Shown here piece after piece: positions 7,544 through 14,438 of a stretch of 15,424 nt of DNA. This DNA comes from JBELHJ01 sp042091495. Its GTDB lineage: Bacteria; Bacteroidota; Bacteroidia; Flavobacteriales; Flavobacteriaceae. Numbering within the stretch: the stretch's first letter is position 1; every line of letters starts with the position of its first letter. The translations under genes and the position numbers were made by a program. The stretch is from positions 1 to 15,424 of the forward strand of contig JBELHJ010000052.1 of the NCBI GenBank assembly GCA_042091495.1, in the 5' to 3' direction. The notes below the pieces were generated by a model, which worked only from the letters and a program-made list of their open reading frames with translations, did not search any database and was not told the origin of the DNA.

Positions 7544-8263
7544 CTACCGTTTAAACTCACTTAATAGAATAGCTGTGGCTGTTGCTACGTTAAGGCTTTC
7601 TGTAGATTTAAGCGCACCAAACCTAGGAATAGCTAATCGACTCGTTACTATTTTAGAAACAGTATCAGAAATACCATTGGCTTCATTTCCCATAACCAAA
7701 ATTCCAGACTCAGGAAGCGCTAATTTATATATGTTGTCACCATCCATGTAGGTGCCAAAAACAGCTAATTGAGTTTGTAATAAAAACTCTGGTAAATCCA
7801 CATAATTAATATTCACTCGGGTTAAAGACCCCATGGTAGCCTGCACAACTTTAGTGTTATAACAATCTACCGTTTGCTGACTACAAACCAATTCTTGAAT
7901 ACCAAACCAATCACACAGTCTTATTATGGTTCCCAAATTACCAGGATCATTAACAGCATCAAGCGCAACAATTAACTTTTCCTCCTTGATTGGCTTAGGT
8001 TTTGGCATTTTAAAAATAGCGACCACTTTGTTTGGTGTTTTTAGGGTGCTTATTTTTTTTAAAGTGTCATCATTTATTACTATAACATCATTGGAGGAAT
8101 CAAATATTGAGGGATCGGTAGTATAAAGACTATGAAGTAAAAAAGACGACTTTAGAAACTCTTGAACACCTTTCACCCCCTCAACAACAAATAATTCATG
8201 ATTTTGACGGTATTTTTTTTGAGACAAGCTTTGTATTAATTTGACCTGGTTTCTAGATATCAT
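7544..8263 (-). CDS. TrmH-family (SpoU) RNA 2'-O-methyltransferase
   Basis: The 239-residue protein has the SpoU architecture: an N-terminal L30e-like substrate-binding region (about 1-90, with FVVEGVKGVQEF) and a C-terminal knotted SAM-binding domain. The three SpoU motifs are visible: NDPGNLGTIIR (105-115), MGNEANGIS (191-199) and IPRFGALKSTESLNVATATA (212-231). Such enzymes methylate ribose 2'-OH in tRNA or rRNA; the target cannot be told from sequence, although this domain layout is closer to the rRNA-acting RlmB/TsnR-like members than to tRNA Gm18 TrmH. The start at 8263 has a candidate promoter (TTacTTTG on the minus strand near 8296-8303, one mismatch). It converges on porT with a one-base gap and no terminator between them. 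Confidence 0.9.
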   Translation of the reverse strand: MISRNQVKLIQSLSQKKYRQNHELFVVEGVKGVQEFLKSSFLLHSLYTTDPSIFDSSNDVIVINDDTLKKISTLKTPNKVVAIFKMPKPKPIKEEKLIVALDAVNDPGNLGTIIRLCDWFGIQELVCSQQTVDCYNTKVVQATMGSLTRVNINYVDLPEFLLQTQLAVFGTYMDGDNIYKLALPESGILVMGNEANGISDTVSKIVTSRLAIPRFGALKSTESLNVATATAILLSEFKR

Positions 8264-8362
8264 TGAAATGTATTTACCTTTGTTATGAAATTATGCGACA
8301 AAGTAATATTTTTTGTCCTAATTTTACGTTATATAAACATTTCGAAATTGTTTTAGAACACT

Positions 8363-10906
8363 TTGCTAATCTCATTTACATTCTTAAAATCCTCCTGGCG
8401 ACAAGTGCTTTGCACCCTTTTTTTATTGGGATTATTAACCTCTTGCAATGTGCTAAAACGGGTTGAAAATAATGAGGTCTTACTCGTAAAAAATAGTATT
8501 TATGTAGATTCTGTTAAAAACAACAACGAATATATCTACAAACTTCTGTATCAAAAACCAAACGAGAAAATTTTAGGAATCCCTGTTAGACTTCATATTT
8601 ATAACAGTGCTCGTGAAAATTTAGACAGTGTTTTGAGTCAGAAATACAATAATCCCGACCACCCCAAAGACGGTCTTAAAAACTTATTATCCGTAAAACA
8701 ATACAACAGTTATGTACTCTCAAAACAAAAACTCAACGCCTGGCTAAAACGGTCTGGAGAAAAACCTGTGGTCTTTCAAAATATAGAAGCTGAAAGATCA
8801 TCCAAATTACTTCAAAAGTATTTTTACACCAAAGGCTGGTTTGATAATAAGGTTAATTATTCAGTCACTGAAAACAAACAAAAAGGAAGTGTTTCTTATT
8901 ATGTAAATCGTGGTGAACCCTATATTTATGACAAGGTGCAAACCATCATCAGATCACCCGTCATTGACTCACTGTATAACCTCACCAAATCCAACGCCTA
9001 CATCAAAGCTGGTACACAATACGATAAAATTGACATCCTTAAAGAACGCAGCAGAATCACTTCAGAGCTAAAAAACAAGGGCGTCTACCATTTTGAGGAA
9101 CAATACGTCACTTTTGAATTTGATACCCTCGATCTTGATCACAAAGTCAATGCCGATATTTTAATCAAAAATAGATCTGTAAAAACCATGGATACCATAT
9201 ACAGTATCCCTTTTAAAACCTACACCATCAAAAATGTTAATGTTTACAGCGATTACGATTTCAAAGTGCCTAACAAACCTATTAAAGACCGTACTTCATT
9301 TAACGATATCAATTTTCTAAGCACCGATAAACTCAGGTATAAAACCAAAACGCTTTCCGATGCCATATTCATCAAGAAAAATCAACTTTATAAGGATAGT
9401 GACCGCGTCAATACGTACAAGTATTTATCTCAGTTAAATACGTTTAAATACCCCAACATTGTTTACGAAGAAACAGAAAACGACACCACCCTAACTGCTA
9501 ATATTTTTCTTTCACCCAGAAAACGCTTTGATTATAATTTAGGTCTGGACGTAACACAGAGCAATATTCAAACTATTGGTCTTGCCTTTAATACCGGACT
9601 AAAAGCACGAAATGTTTTTAAAGGTGCCGAAACCCTTGAGTTTTCCTTAATCGGATCCATTGGCGCTTCAAAAGATGCTTCCAATACCAAAGACCAGTTT
9701 TTTGATATTACAGAATTTGGTGGGGATATCAAACTTACAATTCCTAGATTGTTTTTCCCTTTTAATACAGAACGCATCATTCCCAAACGCATGACACCAA
9801 CCTCTAGGATAAGTCTCAGTGCCACCAGTCAGCTTAATATTGGTTTGGATAAACGGACATTAAACGGCATACTCAATTACCAATGGCGTCCCAAAGAACG
9901 TATCAATAATAGTTATGATTTTATAAACATGCAGTTTGTAAAAAATCTAAATATCGACAACTATTTTGGGGTTTATCAAAACTCCTATGACGAGCTTAAT
10001 GACATTGCTCAATCTATAGACTATATTGAAGATGACGAAAGCCTGGGTTATCCAGATGGTGCCAATGCATTCATCAATAATGTATTAACTGGAAACACAT
10101 CACTAACACCTTCAGATTCAGATTATAAAGAAGTTAATAATATTAATGAACGCAAAGACCGCCTTACAGAAAACAACATCATAGTTTCATCCAGTTTCAG
10201 CTCAGTCATCAGAAAAGAAAATAATTTTAGTAATAACCTTACCCTATTCCGTTATAAAATTGAATTAGCTGGTAATGTTTTAGCTGCAGCGTCCAATTTA
10301 TTTAATACCCCAAAAAACGATAATAATAATTATGAGATTTTTGAAATTGTATTCTCACAGTTTGCTAAAACCGAACTTGATTTTGTCAAGTATTGGGATT
10401 TAGGTTTTGGTAACACATTAGCCTGGCGCAGTTACGCAGGTATAGCCATTCCTTATGGGAACTCCAACAGTATTCCTTTTACAAAGAGTTTCTTCTCAGG
10501 TGGACCTAACGATAACCGTGCTTGGACAGCCTATAACCTGGGACCAGGAAGCACCAGATCACTGGACGAGTTTAACGAAGCCAACTTTAAGTTACATTTC
10601 AGTCTTGAACACCGTTTTAATTTATTTGGCGATTTAAATGCCGCTTTATTTATAGATGCTGGAAACATTTGGAATGTTTTTGATAATGTTGATGATCCTA
10701 AAGCTGTCTTTAATGGCTTTGATTCCTTAAAAGATATTGCCATTGGTAGTGGATTTGGTTTGCGTTACGATTTTGGCTTTTTTGTATTTAGAGGCGATAT
10801 TGGGTTTAAAACCTATGAACCTTATTACCCTTTAAACGACCGCTGGTTTAAAAATTACAACTTTGGGAACGCCGTCTATAACATAGGGATTAACTATCCG
10901 TTTTAA
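8363..10906 (+). CDS. tamL: Omp85-family outer-membrane assembly lipoprotein, TamL-like
   Basis: The 847-residue protein looks like a Bacteroidota TamA/BamA relative anchored by a lipid. The N-terminus has K9 and R13, a hydrophobic stretch (15-26) and the lipobox LLTSC with the modified cysteine at 28. POTRA-like repeats span roughly 30-390, for example KNVNVYSDYDF. A C-terminal beta-barrel follows, with Omp85 marks GGPNDNRAW near 712, FIDAGNIW near 762, GFGLRYDF, and a terminal phenylalanine in NYPF. It probably inserts or assembles outer-membrane proteins or lipids with a TamB partner, which is not encoded in this window. The start is TTG 8363: an in-frame TAG lies at 8354-8356 and there is no ATG before the lipobox. 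GTG 8405 would remove the positive N-region. The TrmH-family gene is divergent, 99 bases away. Confidence 0.8.
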   Translation: MLISFTFLKSSWRQVLCTLFLLGLLTSCNVLKRVENNEVLLVKNSIYVDSVKNNNEYIYKLLYQKPNEKILGIPVRLHIYNSARENLDSVLSQKYNNPDHPKDGLKNLLSVKQYNSYVLSKQKLNAWLKRSGEKPVVFQNIEAERSSKLLQKYFYTKGWFDNKVNYSVTENKQKGSVSYYVNRGEPYIYDKVQTIIRSPVIDSLYNLTKSNAYIKAGTQYDKIDILKERSRITSELKNKGVYHFEEQYVTFEFDTLDLDHKVNADILIKNRSVKTMDTIYSIPFKTYTIKNVNVYSDYDFKVPNKPIKDRTSFNDINFLSTDKLRYKTKTLSDAIFIKKNQLYKDSDRVNTYKYLSQLNTFKYPNIVYEETENDTTLTANIFLSPRKRFDYNLGLDVTQSNIQTIGLAFNTGLKARNVFKGAETLEFSLIGSIGASKDASNTKDQFFDITEFGGDIKLTIPRLFFPFNTERIIPKRMTPTSRISLSATSQLNIGLDKRTLNGILNYQWRPKERINNSYDFINMQFVKNLNIDNYFGVYQNSYDELNDIAQSIDYIEDDESLGYPDGANAFINNVLTGNTSLTPSDSDYKEVNNINERKDRLTENNIIVSSSFSSVIRKENNFSNNLTLFRYKIELAGNVLAAASNLFNTPKNDNNNYEIFEIVFSQFAKTELDFVKYWDLGFGNTLAWRSYAGIAIPYGNSNSIPFTKSFFSGGPNDNRAWTAYNLGPGSTRSLDEFNEANFKLHFSLEHRFNLFGDLNAALFIDAGNIWNVFDNVDDPKAVFNGFDSLKDIAIGSGFGLRYDFGFFVFRGDIGFKTYEPYYPLNDRWFKNYNFGNAVYNIGINYPF

Positions 10907-10966
10907 CCCTCAAAATCCTGTAATCAAAATACTTACAAATCGTTACCTTAGGTCATCATATTTTAT

Positions 10967-10974
10967 TACTTTTG
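10967..10974 (+). promoter_or_regulatory. Predicted fbaA promoter -7 element (TActTTTG)
   Basis: TACTTTTG fits TAnnTTTG and lies 33 bases before the fbaA ATG; TTA at 10943-10945 is a one-mismatch -33 element with a 21-base spacer. The rest of the gap 10907-11007 holds no convincing terminator for the preceding gene, only a weak 5-bp TGTAA/TTACA pairing. Confidence 0.5.
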
Positions 10975-11007
10975 ACAACTTAATTCTAACTCTAAAACTA
11001 ATTTAGT

Positions 11008-12075
11008 ATGGCTCATAATATCACTCCTGGTGTAGCCACAGGAAAAGACGTTCAAGAAATTTTTAAGTTGGCCAAAGCCAAACAATTTGCATTACCAGCT
11101 GTTAATGTTATTGGTTCCAGTTCAATTAATGGTGTTCTAGAAACTGCTGCAGCATTAAATGCACCTGTCATTATTCAATTTTCAAACGGTGGTGCTGTTT
11201 TTAATGCAGGAAAAGGCCTGTCAAATGATAACCAACAAGCCGCTATTGCAGGATCTATAGCTGGTGCTAAACACGTGCACCAAATGGCAGAATTATACGG
11301 GGTGCCAGTAATACTTCACACGGACCACTGTGCAAAAAAATTATTGCCTTGGATTGATGGCCTTTTAGATGCCAGTGAAAAACACTTTGCAGAAACAGGC
11401 AAGCCTTTGTTCAGCTCACACATGATTGACTTATCAGAAGAGCCTTTAGAAGAAAATATTGCCATTTGTCAAAGCTACTTAGAGCGCATGAGCAAAATGG
11501 GAATGACCTTAGAAATTGAATTAGGAATTACTGGTGGTGAAGAAGATGGTGTAGATAATACCGATGTTGACGATTCTAAATTATACACCCAACCCGAAGA
11601 AGTAGCTTACGCTTATGAAGAACTTATTAAAGTAAGTGATCAATTTACCGTAGCTGCAGCTTTTGGTAATGTGCATGGCGTTTATAAACCAGGTAACGTA
11701 AAATTAACGCCTAAAATTCTTAAAAACTCTCAAGAATTCATTTCAGAAAAATATAACATTCCTCAAAACAGCATTGATTTTGTATTCCATGGTGGATCTG
11801 GATCTACCATAGAAGAAATTAGAGAGGCTATTGGTTACGGAGTAATTAAAATGAATATCGATACGGATATGCAGTTTGCTTACACCTCAGGTGCACGTGA
11901 TTATATTTTAGAAAAACAAGATTACCTTAAAACTCAGATAGGAAATCCAGAAGGGGCCGATGAGCCTAACAAAAAGCATTATGACCCAAGAGTTTGGGTA
12001 AGAAAATGTGAATTAACATTTGTAGAACGCTTAAAAAAAGCGTTTGAAGACCTAAATAATGTAAATACTTTATAA
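11008..12075 (+). CDS. fbaA: Class II fructose-bisphosphate aldolase
   Basis: The 355-residue zinc-dependent aldolase of the E. coli FbaA subtype reversibly cleaves fructose 1,6-bisphosphate to dihydroxyacetone phosphate and glyceraldehyde 3-phosphate. Key residues align with E. coli at a constant offset of three: catalytic D106 and zinc ligand H107 in HTDHCAKK, E171 in LEIELGITGGEEDGVDN, H223 in NVHGVYKPGN, and H261 in FHGGSGS; the substrate-binding NIDTD segment follows. Length matches the family (about 355-360). The accD start lies 33 bases downstream with no clear promoter between them, so cotranscription is likely. Confidence 0.96.
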   Translation: MAHNITPGVATGKDVQEIFKLAKAKQFALPAVNVIGSSSINGVLETAAALNAPVIIQFSNGGAVFNAGKGLSNDNQQAAIAGSIAGAKHVHQMAELYGVPVILHTDHCAKKLLPWIDGLLDASEKHFAETGKPLFSSHMIDLSEEPLEENIAICQSYLERMSKMGMTLEIELGITGGEEDGVDNTDVDDSKLYTQPEEVAYAYEELIKVSDQFTVAAAFGNVHGVYKPGNVKLTPKILKNSQEFISEKYNIPQNSIDFVFHGGSGSTIEEIREAIGYGVIKMNIDTDMQFAYTSGARDYILEKQDYLKTQIGNPEGADEPNKKHYDPRVWVRKCELTFVERLKKAFEDLNNVNTL

Positions 12076-12108
12076 ATTTACACCCTAATTTAAATACAAT
12101 TTAGCTTC

Positions 12109-12966
12109 ATGGCTTGGTTTAAAAGAAAGGCAAAAGGTATAACCACCTCAACAGAGGAAAAGAAAGACACCCCAAGAGGGTTGTGGTATAAATCACCTAC
12201 TGGTAAAATTGTTGATACTGAAGAACTTGAAAAAAATTTCTATGTAAGTCCAGAAGACGGTTACCATGTAAGAATAGGTAGTAAAGAGTATTTCGAAATA
12301 CTTTTTGATGATAACAAATTCAAAGAGTTAGACAAAGACTTAACCTCCAAGGATCCTTTAAAGTTTGTGGATACTAAAAAATACACAGACCGCATTAAGG
12401 CTGCAGAATCTAAAACAAAACTCAAAGACGCCATTCGTACTGCGGTTGGAAAATCTATGGGTAAAGATTTAGTAGTTGCCTGTATGGATTTCGGTTTTAT
12501 TGGTGGATCTATGGGAAGTGTTGTTGGTGAAAAAATAGCTAGAGCTGCCAACTACAGTTTGAAGCATAAAATACCTTTCATGATCATTTCTAAATCAGGG
12601 GGTGCTCGAATGATGGAAGCTGCATTATCATTAATGCAATTGGCTAAAACCTCATCTAAATTAGCACAGTTGGCTGAAGCTAAAATTCCTTACATCTCAT
12701 TATGTACAGATCCTACTACTGGAGGAACTACTGCGTCTTTCGCCATGTTAGGCGATATCAATATTAGTGAGCCTGGAGCTTTAATTGGTTTTGCAGGACC
12801 TCGTGTGGTAAGAGATACTACAGGTCAAGAATTACCTGAAGGATTTCAAACGGCCGAATTTGTTTTAGAACACGGCTTCTTAGATTTTATTACGGCTAGG
12901 AAAGCATTAAAACTAAAAGTAAATCAGTACATTGATTTAATAACCAACAGTCCTTTAAGGTCTTAG
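12109..12966 (+). CDS. accD: Acetyl-CoA carboxylase carboxyltransferase subunit beta, without zinc-ribbon cysteines
   Basis: The 285-residue protein is the beta half of the carboxyltransferase that moves carbon dioxide from biotin to acetyl-CoA in the first step of fatty acid synthesis. The crotonase-fold core is complete: GFIGGSMGSVVGEK (129-142), SKSGGARMMEA (161-171), TDPTTGGTTASFA (200-212) and GALIGFAGPRVV (223-234). The N-terminal region aligns with the E. coli zinc ribbon (KCDSC and VCPKC), but here reads KSPTG (28-32) and VSPED (46-50), so none of the four zinc-binding cysteines is present; the only cysteines are C125 and C199 in the core. The alpha subunit gene is not in the window. 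It lies just after fbaA and ends at a strong terminator. Confidence 0.95.
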   Translation: MAWFKRKAKGITTSTEEKKDTPRGLWYKSPTGKIVDTEELEKNFYVSPEDGYHVRIGSKEYFEILFDDNKFKELDKDLTSKDPLKFVDTKKYTDRIKAAESKTKLKDAIRTAVGKSMGKDLVVACMDFGFIGGSMGSVVGEKIARAANYSLKHKIPFMIISKSGGARMMEAALSLMQLAKTSSKLAQLAEAKIPYISLCTDPTTGGTTASFAMLGDINISEPGALIGFAGPRVVRDTTGQELPEGFQTAEFVLEHGFLDFITARKALKLKVNQYIDLITNSPLRS

Positions 12967-12995
12967 TATATTGCAAAATATATTTTTTAAAATAT

Positions 12996-13026
12996 AAAAG
13001 CTCCCATATCGCATATGGGAGCTTTT
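12996..13026. terminator. Strong bidirectional hairpin terminator between accD and the lipoprotein gene
   Basis: A perfect 14-bp stem pairs 12996-13009 with 13013-13026 around a CGC loop; the core is GCTCCCATAT/ATATGGGAGC with A4 and T4 on the outside. A T-rich stretch follows on the plus strand, and T-rich sequence also lies on the other side for the minus strand. It lies between the convergent accD and lipoprotein stops and can serve both. Confidence 0.9.
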
Positions 13027-13051
13027 GTTTTATGTATCTGGAACAAAAAAG

Positions 13052-13888
13052 TTAACGTTTCAATTTGATTGTTTTGGTAGTCCCATCTGCAAAAGTAAGT
13101 GTGGCCTCTCTATCGCATTTACCGTCGCCAAATTCAACTTCAAATGCGGCATCGCCTTTCACAACATCCATAGTACCGCTCACAAAAAATTTACAACGTG
13201 CAGCTTTTACCAATGGGGTTGTTACGGTCACAGATTTAGACCAGCCATCAGAAGCTACAAGCTCCCAATTCCCGGTTAACGTATATTTAGCTTTGTGTTT
13301 AGGTGCATCGGGGTCAAAATAAAACGTTTTAACCTTAGTACCATTTTTGGTTACCGTCGTACCATCTTCCAAAACTAGAGCCAAATTAATAGACTTAGTA
13401 GATTGGGGATTTTCATCGGCATTAGATTTGGATCTTAAAATGGTTGTTGACCCGTTAATGGTTTTCCCATTAAAAGTAAAATCAGTAAATGTTTTTGTAA
13501 TTGTTTTTTGATGTAAATCTGGATCACGCTCAAAAGTAAATGTAATCACACCACTTAATGTGTCTTCATCAAAAGTACAGGCTTCTCCAAAATCTATAGT
13601 AACTGTTTTATAATTATTTGTCATCTCGGATGTCACAACAGCACAATCTGGTAATTCGCGTTTCTTATTTTTAGAACGATCAGAAGCCGCTTTATCCATT
13701 TCAATAATCATATCAAAATACATATCCGTATCCTCTACAACCAAATCCGCCGCAATAATATTTTCCATCTGAGCACTTTGTTGCTCATCTGTAATAGCAT
13801 CAGTGGCGGCTTTATCACTATCACAGGACCAAGCAGTTATTAGTAAGAAAGCAAACATTAGCGGTCTTAAATAAACAATTGATTTCAT
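13052..13888 (-). CDS. Lipoprotein of unknown function with two cysteine-pair modules
   Basis: I cannot assign a function to this 278-residue protein. The N-terminus is a lipoprotein signal (R8, hydrophobic 9-20, lipobox TAWSC with C22). The mature start CDSDK is acidic, which in Flavobacteriia can mark export to the cell surface, but this is only suggestive. A helical, charged region (about 28-78) is followed by strand-rich sequence. Four other cysteines form two similar sets: C82 to C104, the latter in TIDFGEAC, and C232 to C258, the latter in EVEFGDGKC, suggesting two disulfides in repeated beta modules. Similar DFG-x-C segments recur in uncharacterised Bacteroidota lipoproteins as I recall them. 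It converges on accD and is divergent from rpsO; no clear promoter is seen upstream. Coding status is strongly supported by signal, length and composition. Confidence 0.85.
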   Translation of the reverse strand: MKSIVYLRPLMFAFLLITAWSCDSDKAATDAITDEQQSAQMENIIAADLVVEDTDMYFDMIIEMDKAASDRSKNKKRELPDCAVVTSEMTNNYKTVTIDFGEACTFDEDTLSGVITFTFERDPDLHQKTITKTFTDFTFNGKTINGSTTILRSKSNADENPQSTKSINLALVLEDGTTVTKNGTKVKTFYFDPDAPKHKAKYTLTGNWELVASDGWSKSVTVTTPLVKAARCKFFVSGTMDVVKGDAAFEVEFGDGKCDREATLTFADGTTKTIKLKR

Positions 13889-13948
13889 AGGCTAATAAAT
13901 TAAAGTTGTACCCTTAAGACTATAAGATACAAAAAAGGTTTAAAAGTG

Positions 13949-13976
13949 TTGGATTTAAATATTTTAACTATATTTG
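13949..13976 (+). promoter_or_regulatory. Predicted rpsO promoter (TTG-N17-TAtaTTTG)
   Basis: TTG at 13949-13951 and TATATTTG at 13969-13976 with a 17-base spacer is the best promoter match in the window. Transcription would begin near 13982, giving a leader of about 49 bases that opens with a hairpin. The rest of the gap 13889-13948 should contain the lipoprotein promoter, but I see no good match there. Confidence 0.75.
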
Positions 13977-13981
13977 CCGCT

Positions 13982-13998
13982 CGAAAGAAAAGCTTTCG
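13982..13998 (+). promoter_or_regulatory. Hairpin at the predicted 5' end of the rpsO transcript
   Basis: CGAAAG (13982-13987) pairs perfectly with CTTTCG (13993-13998) around the loop AAAAG. It lies at the expected RNA 5' end, so it could protect the transcript or take part in S15 autoregulation; its role is unknown. Confidence 0.4.
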
Positions 13999-14030
13999 TT
14001 ATACATAATAATCATTTAAATAATATTGGA

Positions 14031-14300
14031 ATGTATTTATCTAAAAAAGTTAAAGAAGACATCTTTAAAAAACACGGTAGCAGCAAAACAGATACCGGTT
14101 CATCTGAAGGACAAATTGCGTTATTCACTTACAGAATTAACCACTTAACAGATCACTTAAAAAACAATCGTAAAGATTTTAATACAGAGCGTTCGTTAGT
14201 AAAATTAGTAGGTAAGCGTCGTGCCTTATTAGATTACCTTAAGAAGAAAGATATTGTAAGATATCGTGCTATCGTTAAGAAATTAGGATTAAGAAAATAA
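14031..14300 (+). CDS. rpsO: 30S ribosomal protein S15
   Basis: The 89-residue protein is the usual length for S15, which binds the central domain of 16S rRNA early in 30S assembly and contributes to a subunit bridge. Seen here are the conserved TGSSEGQIALFTYRINHLTDHLK and the C-terminal LVGKRRALLDYLKKKD followed by RYRAIVKKLGLRK. The open frame extends upstream to TTG 13974, but that lies within the -7 promoter element; ATG 14031 gives MYLSKKVKEDIFKKHG, the standard start. The ATG has no Shine-Dalgarno sequence. pnp follows, as in many bacteria, separated by a terminator. Confidence 0.97.
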   Translation: MYLSKKVKEDIFKKHGSSKTDTGSSEGQIALFTYRINHLTDHLKNNRKDFNTERSLVKLVGKRRALLDYLKKKDIVRYRAIVKKLGLRK

Positions 14301-14327
14301 AAAGAGAGGCGTTCGCGCCTCTTTTTT
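14301..14327 (+). terminator. Hairpin terminator (or attenuator) between rpsO and pnp
   Basis: Right after the rpsO stop, AGAGGCG (14305-14311) pairs with CGCCTCT (14316-14322) around a TTCG loop, and the stem can extend through flanking A/T pairs into the T run ending at 14327. Because no strong promoter is seen before pnp, partial readthrough of this hairpin may supply pnp transcripts. Confidence 0.88.
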
Positions 14328-14337
14328 CATTAAAAAA

Positions 14338-14419
14338 GTCTACATTTAGACAAGATAAAAAGCGGAAATACAGTTTTTCATTGGTGCCAACAACAACTTC
14401 AACAACACAACTACCAATG
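14338..14419 (+). promoter_or_regulatory. pnp leader with two hairpins and a CAA-rich loop
   Basis: The stretch before pnp holds a small hairpin GTCTA/TAGAC (14338-14342 with 14347-14351, loop CATT) and a larger one, CATTGGT (14379-14385) pairing perfectly with ACCAATG (14413-14419). The 27-base loop of the latter is almost all C and A, with repeated CAA, and should be single stranded. TAcaTTTa at 14341-14348 is a one-mismatch -7 element. A leader control of pnp is plausible by analogy with the E. coli pnp leader, but the elements differ. Confidence 0.4.
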
Positions 14420-14438
14420 TTTAATTAGAAAAAATATT

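Noticed and set aside
8285..8356. Short ATG-initiated frame of 23 codons upstream of and in frame with tamL
   Set aside because: It ends at TAG 8354 and has no lipobox or clear role. A promoter-like TAccTTTG (8275-8282) lies right against its ATG, so it would probably not be in the transcript. Kept only as a comment on the tamL start.
8263..8466. Frame of 67 codons overlapping the start of tamL
   Set aside because: It covers the tamL signal peptide in another frame and its hydrophobic look comes from A/T-rich codons.
10919..10936. Possible terminator after tamL (TGTAA/TTACA)
   Set aside because: The stem is only five A/T-rich pairs and lacks a T run, so it is not convincing.
13025..13322. 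Two plus-strand frames opposite the end of the unknown lipoprotein gene
   Set aside because: Both lie within the complementary strand of a gene with a convincing lipoprotein signal; neither has a promoter or recognisable domain.
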